64,000 nt of DNA from Oscillospiraceae bacterium (GTDB taxonomy: Bacteria > Bacillota > Clostridia > Oscillospirales > Oscillospiraceae). The notes below the pieces were generated by a model that saw nothing but the letters and a program-made list of their open reading frames with translations, was not told the DNA's origin and made no database searches. Below, one piece after another: positions 6,915 through 15,541 of this stretch. The DNA lies in the NCBI GenBank assembly GCA_910575265.1, contig CAJTEA010000003.1:1-64000 (forward strand). The letters run 5' to 3'. The translations under genes were made by a program, and so were the position numbers. Each line of letters begins with the position of its first letter. Within the stretch, counting starts at the first letter, position 1.

Positions 6915-7340
6915 TCAATACAGCGTTTTTTCATTCTCGGAAAACAGCTTGTCATTGATTCGCGCCAGAGGGGTGCGGTGGAGGATACCGTGGCCGATGA
7001 TGGCGTCCCGCTTCAGCTTGGGGTAAAGGGTGGCATACCCCACCCGCTTGAGCAGCTGCTGCGTTTCCTCCAGACTGATCTCCATGCTGACGCACAGGCA
7101 CAGCAGCCGGTCCCGGGAGGGCCTGCGCCGCCCGGAAAAGACCTGGTGGAGATAGACCTCGCTTATCCCCGCCCGCCGGGCCAGCTCCGCTTTGGACAGG
7201 CCGCATACCTCATGGAGCCGCGTCAAAAAGACCGAGATATCCGCGCGCCTCCAACAAGCCCCGTTTTCTGTCAGATACTGGTCCAGGTTGGGCTGAGTCA
7301 TCAGCTCCTGGTTCAGGTCATCGGTGGATTTCTCCCCCAT
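6915..7340 (-). CDS. XRE-family helix-turn-helix regulator
   Basis: This 141-aa protein has a central HTH of the XRE type: LTRLHEVCGLSKAELARRAG, then ISEVYLHQVFSGRRRPSRDRLL. The C-terminal part (ISLEETQQLLKRVGYATLYP) is a pattern seen in small Firmicute regulators next to Hanks-type kinases. GGGGAGGAACGAAT precedes the ATG at 7340. It faces a decayed kinase 5' region (7,381-7,500) that retains half of an inverted repeat also present in front of the intact kinase at 18,784, so it may once have controlled that promoter. The link is inferred. Confidence 0.8.
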   Translation of the reverse strand: MGEKSTDDLNQELMTQPNLDQYLTENGACWRRADISVFLTRLHEVCGLSKAELARRAGISEVYLHQVFSGRRRPSRDRLLCLCVSMEISLEETQQLLKRVGYATLYPKLKRDAIIGHGILHRTPLARINDKLFSENEKTLY

Positions 7341-7380
7341 ATTCGTTCCTCCCCTTTACTTCTGAAAAAAGCCAGTATAG

Positions 7381-7500
7381 TATAATTGTCATTGTAGCGA
7401 ACTTTACAACCGGATACAATATGCTGGCTGCATAGTGCTTGATATTTTCGGGGGGGGATCGTCACTTACGCCTGGCTGAGGGAACAGGGCGGAGACCAGG
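7381..7500 (+). pseudogene. Decayed promoter and 5' end of a second kinase gene
   Basis: TATAAT (7381), ATTGTAGCG, a 12-base gap, GGATACAATATGC(T/C)GG and the following GATCGTCA(C/T)TTACGC(C/G)TGG match the upstream region and first codons of the intact kinase at 18,784 read from the other strand. The intact gene begins IVIYAWLNEQ; here the same frame would read [10 protein letters not shown]. Coding potential is then lost after about 15 codons. A stretch reading [19 protein letters not shown] follows in another frame, family unknown. This is a duplicate of the kinase locus, now in ruins. Confidence 0.65.
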
Positions 7501-7595
7501 CGGATCGTCCGGCGGCTGCGCCAGACCCTGGAGGCGCGGGTCATTCAGACGGTGGACCACTACCCGGAGGATACCGCCGCCCAACGCGCCGTCAA

Positions 7596-7640
7596 CAAGC
7601 TGGATCAACTCTCCTGGTCATTTCCAGACCATGATAGACC
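7596..7640 (+). pseudogene. CAP-domain fragment
   Basis: The frame reads [14 protein letters not shown], the conserved C-terminal motif of the CAP/SCP domain and nearly the same as [13 protein letters not shown] at 3,300. Nothing else of the domain is present. The rest of 7,500-7,720 shows no gene; it runs into the leader of the DUF2200 gene. Confidence 0.5.
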
Positions 7641-7720
7641 CGCGCAAGGTTCGGGCTGGCGCTTTGCAAAACAATACAGGATGTGGTAAAATAGCGCATC
7701 ATGATCAGGAACGTGTGCGC

Positions 7721-8071
7721 ATGAACAACGACAAAGTATTTCAGATGGATTTTGGGAAGGTCTACGGGCTTCTGCTGGACAAGGCTGCCAGGAAGGGCCG
7801 GACAAAGGCTGAGGTGGATGAAGTCGTCTGCTGGCTGACAGGGTACAGCCCGGAGCGGCTGGAGGCGTTCCACTCCTCCGGCCTCTGCTATGGGGACTTT
7901 TTCCGCAACGCGCCCCAGCCCAATCCGAACCGGACGCTGATCAAAGGCGTGGTCTGCGGCGTCCGGGTGGAGGAGGTGGAGGACCCCCTCATGCGGGAGA
8001 TCCGCTACCTGGACAAGCTGATCGACGAGCTGGCGAAAGGGAAGCCGATGGAGAAGATTTTGCGGAAGTAG
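7721..8071 (+). CDS. DUF2200 family protein
   Basis: This 116-aa protein starts [20 protein letters not shown] and has [20 protein letters not shown] and [22 protein letters not shown]-like end motifs, matching the DUF2200 family (small cytoplasmic proteins, function unknown). The ATG at 7721 is chosen because family members begin there. The frame is open further upstream only through the CAP fragment. It is followed 12 bp later by a DUF1801 gene with a GGAGG site, so the two are probably co-transcribed. Confidence 0.8.
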   Translation: MNNDKVFQMDFGKVYGLLLDKAARKGRTKAEVDEVVCWLTGYSPERLEAFHSSGLCYGDFFRNAPQPNPNRTLIKGVVCGVRVEEVEDPLMREIRYLDKLIDELAKGKPMEKILRK

Positions 8072-8083
8072 GAGGAAGCGGCC

Positions 8084-8488
8084 ATGTGGGTATGTCCCAA
8101 GTGCGGGAGGTCATTCAAGAACACGGAGCAGAGCCACTACTGCGGAAAGCCCCCAGCGACGATTGAGGAGTATATCGCCGCCCAACCGGAGGAGGCGCGG
8201 GACTATCTGCGGCAGATCAACGACGCTATCAAGGCCAGTATCCCGGAGGCCAAGGAGAAAATCTCCTGGAGTATGCCCACCTACTGGAAGGGCCGCAACC
8301 TGATCCAGTTCGCGGCCTCCAAGCGGCATATCGGCCTGTACCCCGGCCCGGAGGCGGTGGAGGCGTTCGCCGACCGGCTGACGGAGTACAAGACCAGCAA
8401 GGGCACGATCCAACTCCCTTACAGCAAGCCCCTCCCGCTGGAGCTGATTGGGGAGATTGCGAAGTGGTGTGAGGAGGCATATTTATGA
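8084..8488 (+). CDS. DUF1801/YdhG-like protein with N-terminal zinc ribbon
   Basis: This 134-aa protein begins with a short zinc-ribbon-like stretch (WVCPKCGRSFKNTEQSHYC), followed by a DUF1801 domain (IEEYIAAQPEEARDYLRQIN, ISWSMPTYWKGRNLIQFAAS, HIGLYPGPEAVEAF, GTIQLPYSKPLP). This fold is like frataxin/YdhG and its biochemical role is unsettled. The stop overlaps the next start (ATGA at 8485). Confidence 0.85.
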   Translation: MWVCPKCGRSFKNTEQSHYCGKPPATIEEYIAAQPEEARDYLRQINDAIKASIPEAKEKISWSMPTYWKGRNLIQFAASKRHIGLYPGPEAVEAFADRLTEYKTSKGTIQLPYSKPLPLELIGEIAKWCEEAYL

Positions 8489-8865
8489 GCAGCCGGGAAG
8501 AATGGATGAATAAAGATCTCCTGAGATACAATATCCAACTTGAAGATATTGGTTCCTTGGACAAATATGATGAATATACAGCTGAAAAGGCATTCAGTGT
8601 TTTGTTAGGATGGGCCTGCTATGGGCAGCACATGGAAGGAATTGAATTGGGACGGCGTGAAATTGCGAAAATACCAAGGGTATGGCTTAAATCGCATTTA
8701 TTAGCGGTTGTAAAAAATGACTTTGAATATTCAGACTATTGGAACTATCGTAGATTATTAGAGTTGGTTGTTGAGTTGGCCCCAGAACTTAAAAACGACA
8801 TATTATCAATAAATAGTGGGACAACTAACCCTGACCTAATAGACGTAATTGACGACTACAGATAA
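8485..8865 (+). CDS. Hypothetical 126-aa protein, AT-richer than neighbours
   Basis: The family is not recognised. It is a soluble, acidic, helix-rich protein with YDEYTAEKAFSVLLGWACYG and NYRRLLELVVELAPELKNDI; no signal or membrane segment. It overlaps the DUF1801 gene by four bases, so translation is coupled. Base composition is visibly lower in GC than the flanking genes, and size and composition resemble polymorphic-toxin immunity proteins. No toxin gene is adjacent, so this is only a guess. Confidence 0.7.
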   Translation: MSSREEWMNKDLLRYNIQLEDIGSLDKYDEYTAEKAFSVLLGWACYGQHMEGIELGRREIAKIPRVWLKSHLLAVVKNDFEYSDYWNYRRLLELVVELAPELKNDILSINSGTTNPDLIDVIDDYR

Positions 8866-9026
8866 GATATAAGAGAGGCCATTTGACAGCTTTACAGCGA
8901 ATGCCTGCCCACCTCATTAGAGTGTGGACAGGCATTTTCTGCGTCCAAAACTTCTCAAAAATTTTTGTGGGATTTTACCGTCTCCGGTGTATAGTAGGAC
9001 ATACGAAGAAAAAGGAGGGAGTCATC

Positions 9027-9569
9027 GTGGAGGATACGCGGCTGGTTCACGCCCTGCAAAACCGGCAGAATGGGGCGATGGAGCAATTCCAGACGGCGTA
9101 CACCCCTCTGCTGCGGTACATCATCGCCCCCATCCTCCCCGACGAGCGGGATCGGGAGGAGTGCCTGTCCGACGTGCTGCTCCGGGTGTGGGACTCCATC
9201 GGCACCTTCGACCCGGGCCGGGCCGCCCTGACCACCTGGCTCACCCATCTGACCCGAAACGCCGCCCTCAACCGCCGCCGGGGGAATGAGCGCCGCAGGG
9301 AGGGCGGCACACTGGACGAGGCCATGCCGGACACCGCCGACGGCCCGGAGCAGTCCCTTCTGAAAGCGGAGGCGGCACAGGCCCTGTGGGCGGCGGTGGA
9401 GCGGCTGGGCCGCAGGGACCGGGAGCTGTTCCTGCGCAAATATTACTACTACCAGCCCACCGCCCAGATCGCGGCCGAACTGGGACTGACCCTCCGGGCG
9501 GTGGAGGGGAAGCTGTACCGCGTCCGCAAACATTTACAGTCGGAACTGGGAGGTGTGTTCCATGGATGA
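9027..9569 (+). CDS. ECF-type RNA polymerase sigma factor
   Basis: This 180-aa protein has sigma region 2 (MEQFQTAYTPLLRYI, ECLSDVLLRVWDSIGTFDPG, LTTWLTHLTRNAALNRRR) and region 4 (QALWAAVERLGRRDRELFLR, TAQIAAELGLTLRAVEGKLY). Start: the GTG at 9027 is preferred because AAGGAGGG lies seven bases upstream; the open frame extends back to 8883 without a ribosome site. The stop overlaps the next gene by eight bases, typical of a sigma/anti-sigma pair. The sequence GTCTCCGGTGTATAG (8,980-8,994) before the gene may be an autoregulated promoter; its class cannot be judged from one copy. Confidence 0.92.
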   Translation: MEDTRLVHALQNRQNGAMEQFQTAYTPLLRYIIAPILPDERDREECLSDVLLRVWDSIGTFDPGRAALTTWLTHLTRNAALNRRRGNERRREGGTLDEAMPDTADGPEQSLLKAEAAQALWAAVERLGRRDRELFLRKYYYYQPTAQIAAELGLTLRAVEGKLYRVRKHLQSELGGVFHG

Positions 9570-11022
9570 ATTTGACCGTCTGCTCTATGAGGGCTCCGTC
9601 CAGCTGCCGCCAGAGCTGTCCGAGCTGAAGCCGCCCTGTCCGTGGAAAAAGCCCATCGGCCAGATTTGCTGGGGACTGGCGCTCATTACCATCACCCTCA
9701 ACTTTTTGGGCCTGGACACTATCCTGTCGGCGGTGGGTACGGCGCTGCTGTGGCTGGGGCTGGCCCCCCTGCGGCGGGAGAACAGCGGGTTCCGGTTCGC
9801 CTATGCCTGCGCCACCCTCTACGCCTTGCTGCGCCTGGCTGTTGTGTTGTTCCAGGCGACACCTTTGGATCATTGGCTTGCGGGCCTAATCGGTCAGGAG
9901 TGGAACACCACCACCGGCCCAGTGCCCCTCTACTATGCGCTGCGGACGGTCCTGATCCAGCTGGTTCTGGTCTTTGCGGTCGGCGGACTGTGGCAGGGAT
10001 TGAAGGGGGTATTCTATCAGGCCGGACAGAAGCCCCGCACCGCTGCCGCTGGAGGGCTTGTCATTCTGGAGGCCCTGCTGATCCCTATGGCCCTCATTGG
10101 GTTGGAGGGCTGGCTGTTGGTGGGGCCGCTACTGATTGTATGGATTGCTCTGCTGGTGAACCTGCGCAAGATCAGTAAAAGTCTGGATCAGGCGGGCTAT
10201 GCCATGAAACCCGCTCCTGTGGCTGTATCCAGCGGAATGGCCCTGGGGGTATGGCTGGGCCTCCACCTCCTGATGATCGCCGCCCTGCCTCTGCTGTTCT
10301 CCCGGCTGCCCGCCGGTGTCCAGACGCCGGTATATGGTACGACCGCCAGCGATTCCGCCCTCCGTACCCAGCTGCTGGAACTGGGCTTCCCGGAGGATAT
10401 CCTGAGCCAGCTGGACGACCGTGAGCTGGCCCGGTTTGAGGGGGCCTACGGAGCGAAAAAAGAGGGGTATCGCAACAGCGAGGACCGGTCCCCAGACGGG
10501 ACGCCCGACATCATCACCGTGGAAGTCCCGGTGCGGGATGAGAAATACGGATTCCGCACAATCTATCTGGCCTATCTGTACTGGAACCCCAATGAGGCGT
10601 CCGGCGGCTATATGGAGGGCATCCAGGTCGCCCAGGACTATCAGGGCGTCACGGCTTGGAGCACCCAGCCGGATGGAATGCTGAAATGGCAGGACAGCGC
10701 CGGGAACGCTTACACCATGCCGCTGGATTTCTGGTTCGATACAGACAACGCTGGAACACCCTGCTATTACACCAACTTCTCTCTGCCGGAGGATGTCAGC
10801 GGCCCCACAGAGGGCTTCCTGTTCTGGGAAGCGGTCCCCACTTTCCCGGAAACCGTCTCTTTCTACAATTTTTCTGTGACCGCCGCCCACAAGCGCGGTG
10901 CCTGGCAGTATCCCTACACGCTGCCCTCTGAGCTTCTGGCCTCCGGCTTCCACGCGCCCAGCTGGCAGTGGAGGATGTACCAGTGGACCTCCGAGGGCCG
11001 GTTGGCCCCGGAAGGACAGTAG
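9562..11022 (+). CDS. Large membrane protein, probable anti-sigma partner
   Basis: This 486-aa protein has a short cytoplasmic N-terminus (MDEFDRLLYEGSVQLPPELS) and six or seven membrane segments between residues 30 and 255. An extracytoplasmic domain of about 230 residues follows (SALRTQLLELGFPEDILSQL, DIITVEVPVRDEKYGFRTIY, ending in a tryptophan-rich GAWQYPYTLP region). The ATG at 9562 overlaps the sigma gene; a GTG at 9553 is possible. Overlap with an ECF sigma gene and a membrane-plus-sensor layout suggest a transmembrane regulator of that sigma factor. No canonical zinc anti-sigma motif is seen, so the role is inferred. Confidence 0.7.
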   Translation: MDEFDRLLYEGSVQLPPELSELKPPCPWKKPIGQICWGLALITITLNFLGLDTILSAVGTALLWLGLAPLRRENSGFRFAYACATLYALLRLAVVLFQATPLDHWLAGLIGQEWNTTTGPVPLYYALRTVLIQLVLVFAVGGLWQGLKGVFYQAGQKPRTAAAGGLVILEALLIPMALIGLEGWLLVGPLLIVWIALLVNLRKISKSLDQAGYAMKPAPVAVSSGMALGVWLGLHLLMIAALPLLFSRLPAGVQTPVYGTTASDSALRTQLLELGFPEDILSQLDDRELARFEGAYGAKKEGYRNSEDRSPDGTPDIITVEVPVRDEKYGFRTIYLAYLYWNPNEASGGYMEGIQVAQDYQGVTAWSTQPDGMLKWQDSAGNAYTMPLDFWFDTDNAGTPCYYTNFSLPEDVSGPTEGFLFWEAVPTFPETVSFYNFSVTAAHKRGAWQYPYTLPSELLASGFHAPSWQWRMYQWTSEGRLAPEGQ

Positions 11023-11029
11023 GCTGGGT

Positions 11030-11480
11030 CCTGTCTCCGGGGTAATAGATGTAAAAGTCTACGATTTGGTTCGCAAACTCCGCCAGTTTACCTTCCTTGC
11101 TGTAGTCCCCCTTCAGTATTTCTTTGAGCTGCTCCACCTTATGCCGGATATTTTCCGGAGTGATAAAGGCAGCTTGATGCCCTTATCGACCAGGGCATTG
11201 TATAACATTTGTGCCATCTGCTCACGCTCAATGGGCGTGTTGGCCACGGCGTTCCAGTTGTCGCGAAGCGCCATGTCAGTGACAGGAAACAGCGCATGTT
11301 TTGCGGCCACCTCACAGGCGGCCGTCCACCACTGTGCTCCGGAAGGCTGAGCGGCGAGGTCGTCTGCGTAGAGCGCCTGGCCCAGCATGATAGCGAATTG
11401 GCTGTAAGTCACCGACTCGCCCGGCTCATACTTACCGTTGCCTACGCCGCTTACCCAGCCCTGCTGGGCCGCCTGTGACG
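11030..11480 (-). pseudogene. SLH-domain protein remnant
   Basis: On the reverse strand, WVSGVGNGKYEPGESVTYSQ leads into FAIMLGQALYADDLAAQPSG and on to ANTPIEREQMAQMLYNALVD. These are SLH-like repeats of clostridial surface proteins that anchor to the cell wall. Near 11,170 the frame shifts: KGIKLP continues only in another frame as FITPENIRHKVEQLKEILKG and ends in YYPGDRTQPTVL. Neither signal peptide nor C-terminal domain remains. It is converged on by the membrane protein at 9,562. Probably the N-terminal side of a CAP-type surface protein like the fragments at 3,110 and 7,596. Confidence 0.65.
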
Positions 11481-11668
11481 GGTGGTTTCAGGTCATCCGC
11501 CTTCCGGAAAACCGGGGGGAGATCAGCGTCTGCGGAAAAGAAGGCCTGCGCCTGAGGATCGGACCCGCCCGGGTCGTCTCCCCGGAGGAGGCGGCCACCT
11601 ACCAGTTGATAAAGTCCAAAAGGCAGAAGGGAATGGGGTGGCAAAATCCAATGGGCGGCGCGGAACCT

Positions 11669-12345
11669 ATGGCAAAAAACATCAAATATGCTGTGGCCGG
11701 AGAATTTCTGCTGGCTTTGCTGAAATTTTTGTCCCGCCGGGTATTCGTCCTTCTGCTGGGGCGGGCATACCTGGGACTGAACGGCCTCTTTGCCGATGTG
11801 CTCTCTATGCTGTCCATGCCCCCGTTTCTGAGTTTTTTGTCAAGGAGGTACCTGATATCCCCGATATCCCGCTAATCTATGTGCTGAACCTGATAAACAC
11901 CAGTATCTCCTATTTTTTCACCGACAAATCCACGCTGCTCTTTGTCCATCAAAAGAAGTATGTCGAGACTTCCATCCGTGCCGCCGTGTCGCTGGCCGCC
12001 ACCCCGGATCAGATCACAGCTCTCTTTTTGACCAGGAATTATCTGATTTACCTGTACATTGCTATAGGCGCCGCGGTGATACAAAATGCCGCCATGCGGT
12101 AAAGACGGACCGGCTTTTCCCCTATCCGCGGGAAAAAAGCGTCCGTCCGCTGCCCAACGAAACGCTGGATGAGATTTACCGCAACGTGCGTGCCATGCCG
12201 CTCCACCGGATTGGAACCGCGGCAGTTTTCAATACGGACAACCGCCGCCGGAGTGATAACGTGGCTGCTGTGCCGCGTGATTGGAGGAGGGGCTGTCGGC
12301 TTTGCGTTGAAATGCCTGACCTGTGGGGCGGCGCCCAATTTGGTT
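11669..12345 (+). pseudogene. Polysaccharide flippase (Wzx-like) remnant
   Basis: The ATG at 11669 starts MAKNIKYAVAGEFLLALLKF and reaches GRAYLGLNGLFADVLSML, the N-terminus of MOP-type O-antigen/teichoic flippases (normally RTVFIHVLGAEYLGLNGLF). The frame breaks near 11,830. IPLIYVLNLINTSISYFFTD with KSTLLFVHQKKYV and NYLIYLYIAIGAAVIQN then matches the middle membrane region. After another break come TDRLFPYPREKSVRPLPNET and NVRAMPLHRIGTAAVFNTDN. Order is preserved but segments are missing and at least two frameshifts intervene. In front of it (11,480-11,640) is an unidentified fragment (GWFQVIRLPENRGEISVC). Confidence 0.7.
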
Positions 12346-12361
12346 TACTTAGCGGTTTACG

Positions 12362-12832
12362 TCAAAGCTCCCCATAAAAATTCTCCGATTCCCCAATTAA
12401 ATTTCTCAAGAGATTTCGATAAAAGTACTCTACTTTATCTCCGCAACCCTTAACATCCCTTTTTATCTCACTCTCACGTATTCGTAATACGGACCACCCC
12501 ATCTCCGCGAGGCGCTTATTGACCTGCTTGTCTCGACAAATATTTCTCTGAATTTTTTCCGCCCACGGTTTGGAGTATCGTTTCAACTCTTCCTCCAAAG
12601 AGCCATAGCCTCGTAATGTCCAATTGTATCCATGCCAAAAATCTCCGTCACAAAAAACAGCCAGCCGCACACGGGAAAAAACGATGTCTGGCGTCCCCGG
12701 TAATGTCCTTACATTAGCCCTGTAGCGTAACCCTCGCCGCCACAGTTCTTTGCGCAGCGCTAATTCCGGTCTGGTATTTCGGGATTTAATAGCGGACATG
12801 ATCTTGTGTGTCATCTCACGTGACCGTCCCAT
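12362..12832 (-). CDS. vsr: Very short patch repair endonuclease Vsr
   Basis: This 156-aa Vsr nicks DNA at T:G mismatches arising from deamination of 5-methylcytosine made by a partner methyltransferase. Visible motifs are MSAIKSRNTRPELALRKELW, RYRANVRTLPGTPDIVF with the catalytic Asp, AVFCDGDFWHGYNW and WSVLRIRESEIKRD. Length is normal. It is divergent from the C5 methyltransferase at 12,909 with 76 bp between, the usual arrangement. Lower GC than the flanking chromosome suggests it came in with the R-M genes. Confidence 0.93.
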   Translation of the reverse strand: MGRSREMTHKIMSAIKSRNTRPELALRKELWRRGLRYRANVRTLPGTPDIVFSRVRLAVFCDGDFWHGYNWTLRGYGSLEEELKRYSKPWAEKIQRNICRDKQVNKRLAEMGWSVLRIRESEIKRDVKGCGDKVEYFYRNLLRNLIGESENFYGEL

Positions 12833-12908
12833 TTTTAATCCCTCTTTTCAGTATATTTCACTTGACTTCTAGCGGAAAAACGAATAGAATGCGTTTGGAG
12901 GGATACCG

Positions 12909-14339
12909 ATGAATTATATCACCACGACATACGCCGCGGAAAAATGGGGCATCTCCCCTCGCCGAATCCAGACGCTATGCTCTGAGAGAAGAATCCCTGG
13001 AGCGCGAAAATTCGGAGGGGCTTGGCAAATCCCAGACAGCGCCGCTCGTCCCATGCGCCTGCCAGGCGGAAAAAAAACAAATCGAAACGCGCGACCACTG
13101 AACGTCCTATCCCTGTTCTCAGGCTGCGGTGGTATGGATTTGGGGTTCGAAGGCGGGTTTCAGGTACTTACCCAATCTGTTAACTCTCATATCAATCCCA
13201 CTTGGCACGCGCGCAGAATAGATTCCCAATGGACTTATTTGCCTAAAACACGCTTTCACACAATATTCGCCAACGATATTCGCCCCGCCGCCCGCCGGGT
13301 TTGGACAAATTACTTTTCCCGATATGGCATTCAACCCGCTGACTACCACGAGCAAAGCATCGTAGACTTGGTCAAGCTTCAAAAGAGTAATCGTCATGTG
13401 ATCTTTCCCGCTCAAGTTGATGTTGTGACAGGTGGTTTTCCCTGTCAGGACTTCTCTATCGCCGGCAAACGGCAAGGCTTTGAATCTGATAAGAGTCACG
13501 AAGGCACCGCCCGGGACTCTGACACACCATCCATCGAAAGCCGCGGTCAACTCTATATGTGGATGAGAGAGGTGATCGGCATTACAAAACCAAAATTGTT
13601 CATCGCCGAGAATGTTAAAGGACTTACAAATCTTAACGATGTTAAAGAAGTAATTGAACGGGATTTCGCCTCGGTGTGCAATGGAGGTTACTTGGTTGTC
13701 CCCGCCCGCGTTTTACTCGCCGCTGACTATGGTGTGCCGCAGAGCCGGGAGCGGGTGATTTTTTATGGCTTCAAGAAATCCGCCCTGCGGCCAAAGGCGC
13801 TCGCGGCGCTGTCTCAGGCGGTTATTAACCCCCTTTATGATCCATACCCCATCCCTACACACAGCTCTCAGGGCGACGCGAAACAGCGGCTACTGCCGTT
13901 CGTCACCCTTCAGACAGCGCTCGGTGGCCTTCCAGAACCTGCCGACGCGTCAGATTTGGATCAAAAAAAGTATTCACAAGCTAAGTATATGGGCCGACAC
14001 TGTCAAGGTCAAACTGAAATCAACCTTGACAGCATTGGCCCCACGATTCGATCAGAGCATCACGGCAATATTGAGTACCGGCGCCTCAGCGCTGACCACG
14101 GTGGAAAGTATGCTGAGGAATTAGCGGCCGGCAAGCCAGAGCGTCGGCTCACCATCCGCGAATGCGCCAGAATTCAAACATTTCCTGATAACTATCAGTT
14201 TGTCCTCCCGGCGCGAAAAGGGGAACATAGCGTCAGCGCCTCCGACGCCTACAAACTTATCGGTAACGCGGTCCCCCCCCTGCTGGCATATCATATCGCG
14301 CGAAGGTTAGAGGAGAATTGGACACTATATTTTAAATGA
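12909..14339 (+). CDS. DNA (cytosine-5) methyltransferase with N-terminal HTH
   Basis: This 476-aa enzyme transfers a methyl group from AdoMet to C5 of cytosine in a specific DNA site, protecting it from the partner nuclease. C5-MTase motifs appear in order: I (VLSLFSGCGGMDLGFEGG), IV (GGFPCQDFSIAGKRQGF with the catalytic Cys), VI (LFIAENVKGL), VIII (QSRERVIFYGF), IX (RRLTIRECARIQTFPDNY) and X (AYKLIGNAVPPLLAYHIA). Residues 1-50 form an excisionase/MerR-like DNA-binding fold (TTTYAAEKWGISPRRIQTLC, GAWQIPDSA). That may give autoregulation, replacing a separate controller protein; this part is inference. GGAGGGATACCG precedes the ATG. The restriction gene converges from the other side, 11 bp away. 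Confidence 0.95.
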   Translation: MNYITTTYAAEKWGISPRRIQTLCSERRIPGARKFGGAWQIPDSAARPMRLPGGKKTNRNARPLNVLSLFSGCGGMDLGFEGGFQVLTQSVNSHINPTWHARRIDSQWTYLPKTRFHTIFANDIRPAARRVWTNYFSRYGIQPADYHEQSIVDLVKLQKSNRHVIFPAQVDVVTGGFPCQDFSIAGKRQGFESDKSHEGTARDSDTPSIESRGQLYMWMREVIGITKPKLFIAENVKGLTNLNDVKEVIERDFASVCNGGYLVVPARVLLAADYGVPQSRERVIFYGFKKSALRPKALAALSQAVINPLYDPYPIPTHSSQGDAKQRLLPFVTLQTALGGLPEPADASDLDQKKYSQAKYMGRHCQGQTEINLDSIGPTIRSEHHGNIEYRRLSADHGGKYAEELAAGKPERRLTIRECARIQTFPDNYQFVLPARKGEHSVSASDAYKLIGNAVPPLLAYHIARRLEENWTLYFK

Positions 14340-14350
14340 AGGTTGCCTCC

Positions 14351-15403
14351 TCACTTATCGTTGATAATATTCCAAATCATTTCTTTCATATTTTCCTCTG
14401 TTCCATGTTTTGAATCCGCTTTGCGGGCCGATAAAAGCGTCCATAACTTTAATACCTCGCGCTCTGTTTCTGGTATTTTATTGGCAATACCCCAATCACG
14501 CACAAGTTCCTCCGCGTTAGCCTCAGATAGCGCGTTTCTCACAATAAACCGATGTTTATGAAGCGTTTTATATATCTTCGGAGCGTCTGGATAGGTTATG
14601 GTCTTTAACACCACATCAGCTCTCCCGCTGGCGCTGAAGTTATCCCGAAGGGATGTGGACACTACACTCTGCCTCATCGTTAGCCAAAGGGCGGATCGCT
14701 GGTATTTTTTTACCGATGATGAGAACACCTCTGGAAAATGAGCAAAACAGTATCCTATCATCTCCGCCCGTTCCCGCGCCGGTAGTTCTGAGAACATTCG
14801 AATCGCCGCCGGGGTACTCTCAGCCAACCACCAAGCCCGTAAGCCCTGTGACTTAAAATAGTTTGTAACCAGGCCAATCGGATTTTCACTTTTTGAGATC
14901 TGCTGATAGTTCAATCCTGATTTTGCGAAAAATGTCTCATTTGGAGCGATATCCATGTCGATCATATATCGGGGACTGTGCGTTACGCCTACATTAGAAA
15001 CAGCTTCCTCATACCGCTTACGTCGAAATTCTTGGTGGCCCAACGCCGTTTTTCCGAAAATTATGTAGGTATCTATTACCGCCCGTTTTGTGCTGCCCAG
15101 CACACTATTCCCGTTGATTTTCCACCCCTTTGAGCCAGCGCCTGATGAGCTTTTCACTTCAATCCCATACCGTCCGTTTGATCCAAAATCGATCACCACA
15201 TCAGGGAACGCGTGGCTACCCGCAGTATATTCCACCTTGGCTTCCGGATAGCTTTCCGCCACAAGCGCCTGAGCCACTTCCACTACACAAAGCTCAAATT
15301 TTTCTCCGGTATTACATGCCGCTATTTTGTGAGGATCTCCAGCGGCGAGTTGTTCCAACCTCTCACACACCTCACGAACAAACCGCTCAAAATTGATTCC
15401 CAT
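14351..15403 (-). CDS. Type II restriction endonuclease, PD-(D/E)XK fold
   Basis: This 350-aa protein sits tail-to-tail with the C5 methyltransferase. A PD-(D/E)XK core is visible as SHAFPDVVIDF followed by RYGIEVKSSSGAG (D...ExK). The N-terminus (FERFVREVCERLEQLAAGDP) and C-terminal helical part match no family I can name with certainty. It is expected to cut the sequence protected by the partner enzyme; the recognition site cannot be derived from sequence. Start: the ATG at 15403 has GGAGGTG ten bases upstream. The frame is intact, so the system may be active. Confidence 0.8.
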   Translation of the reverse strand: MGINFERFVREVCERLEQLAAGDPHKIAACNTGEKFELCVVEVAQALVAESYPEAKVEYTAGSHAFPDVVIDFGSNGRYGIEVKSSSGAGSKGWKINGNSVLGSTKRAVIDTYIIFGKTALGHQEFRRKRYEEAVSNVGVTHSPRYMIDMDIAPNETFFAKSGLNYQQISKSENPIGLVTNYFKSQGLRAWWLAESTPAAIRMFSELPARERAEMIGYCFAHFPEVFSSSVKKYQRSALWLTMRQSVVSTSLRDNFSASGRADVVLKTITYPDAPKIYKTLHKHRFIVRNALSEANAEELVRDWGIANKIPETEREVLKLWTLLSARKADSKHGTEENMKEMIWNIINDK

Positions 15404-15469
15404 GAGAATGACACCTCCTCTATAGTCGAATTATATTACACCACTGTGTATTTTAACAGTTATTTTCCT

Positions 15470-15528
15470 TGGTCCATTGGAGGCGCCCCGCGGTGGGGGC
15501 AGGTCTTGGGGGGCTTGGTTTCGTCCAC
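15470..15528 (-). pseudogene. N-terminal stub of a third zinc-ribbon protein
   Basis: After GAGAGGGGAAAAGC, a GTG at 15528 opens DETKPPKTCPHRGAPPM. This is the same beginning as the two full-length proteins next door (ETKSCPHCGAQLP and KRCLHCGAQLP), with the second Cys of the knuckle replaced by Arg. Coding similarity stops after about 18 codons. It is a truncated third member of the tandem array. Confidence 0.5.
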
Positions 15529-15541
15529 GCTTTTCCCCTCT

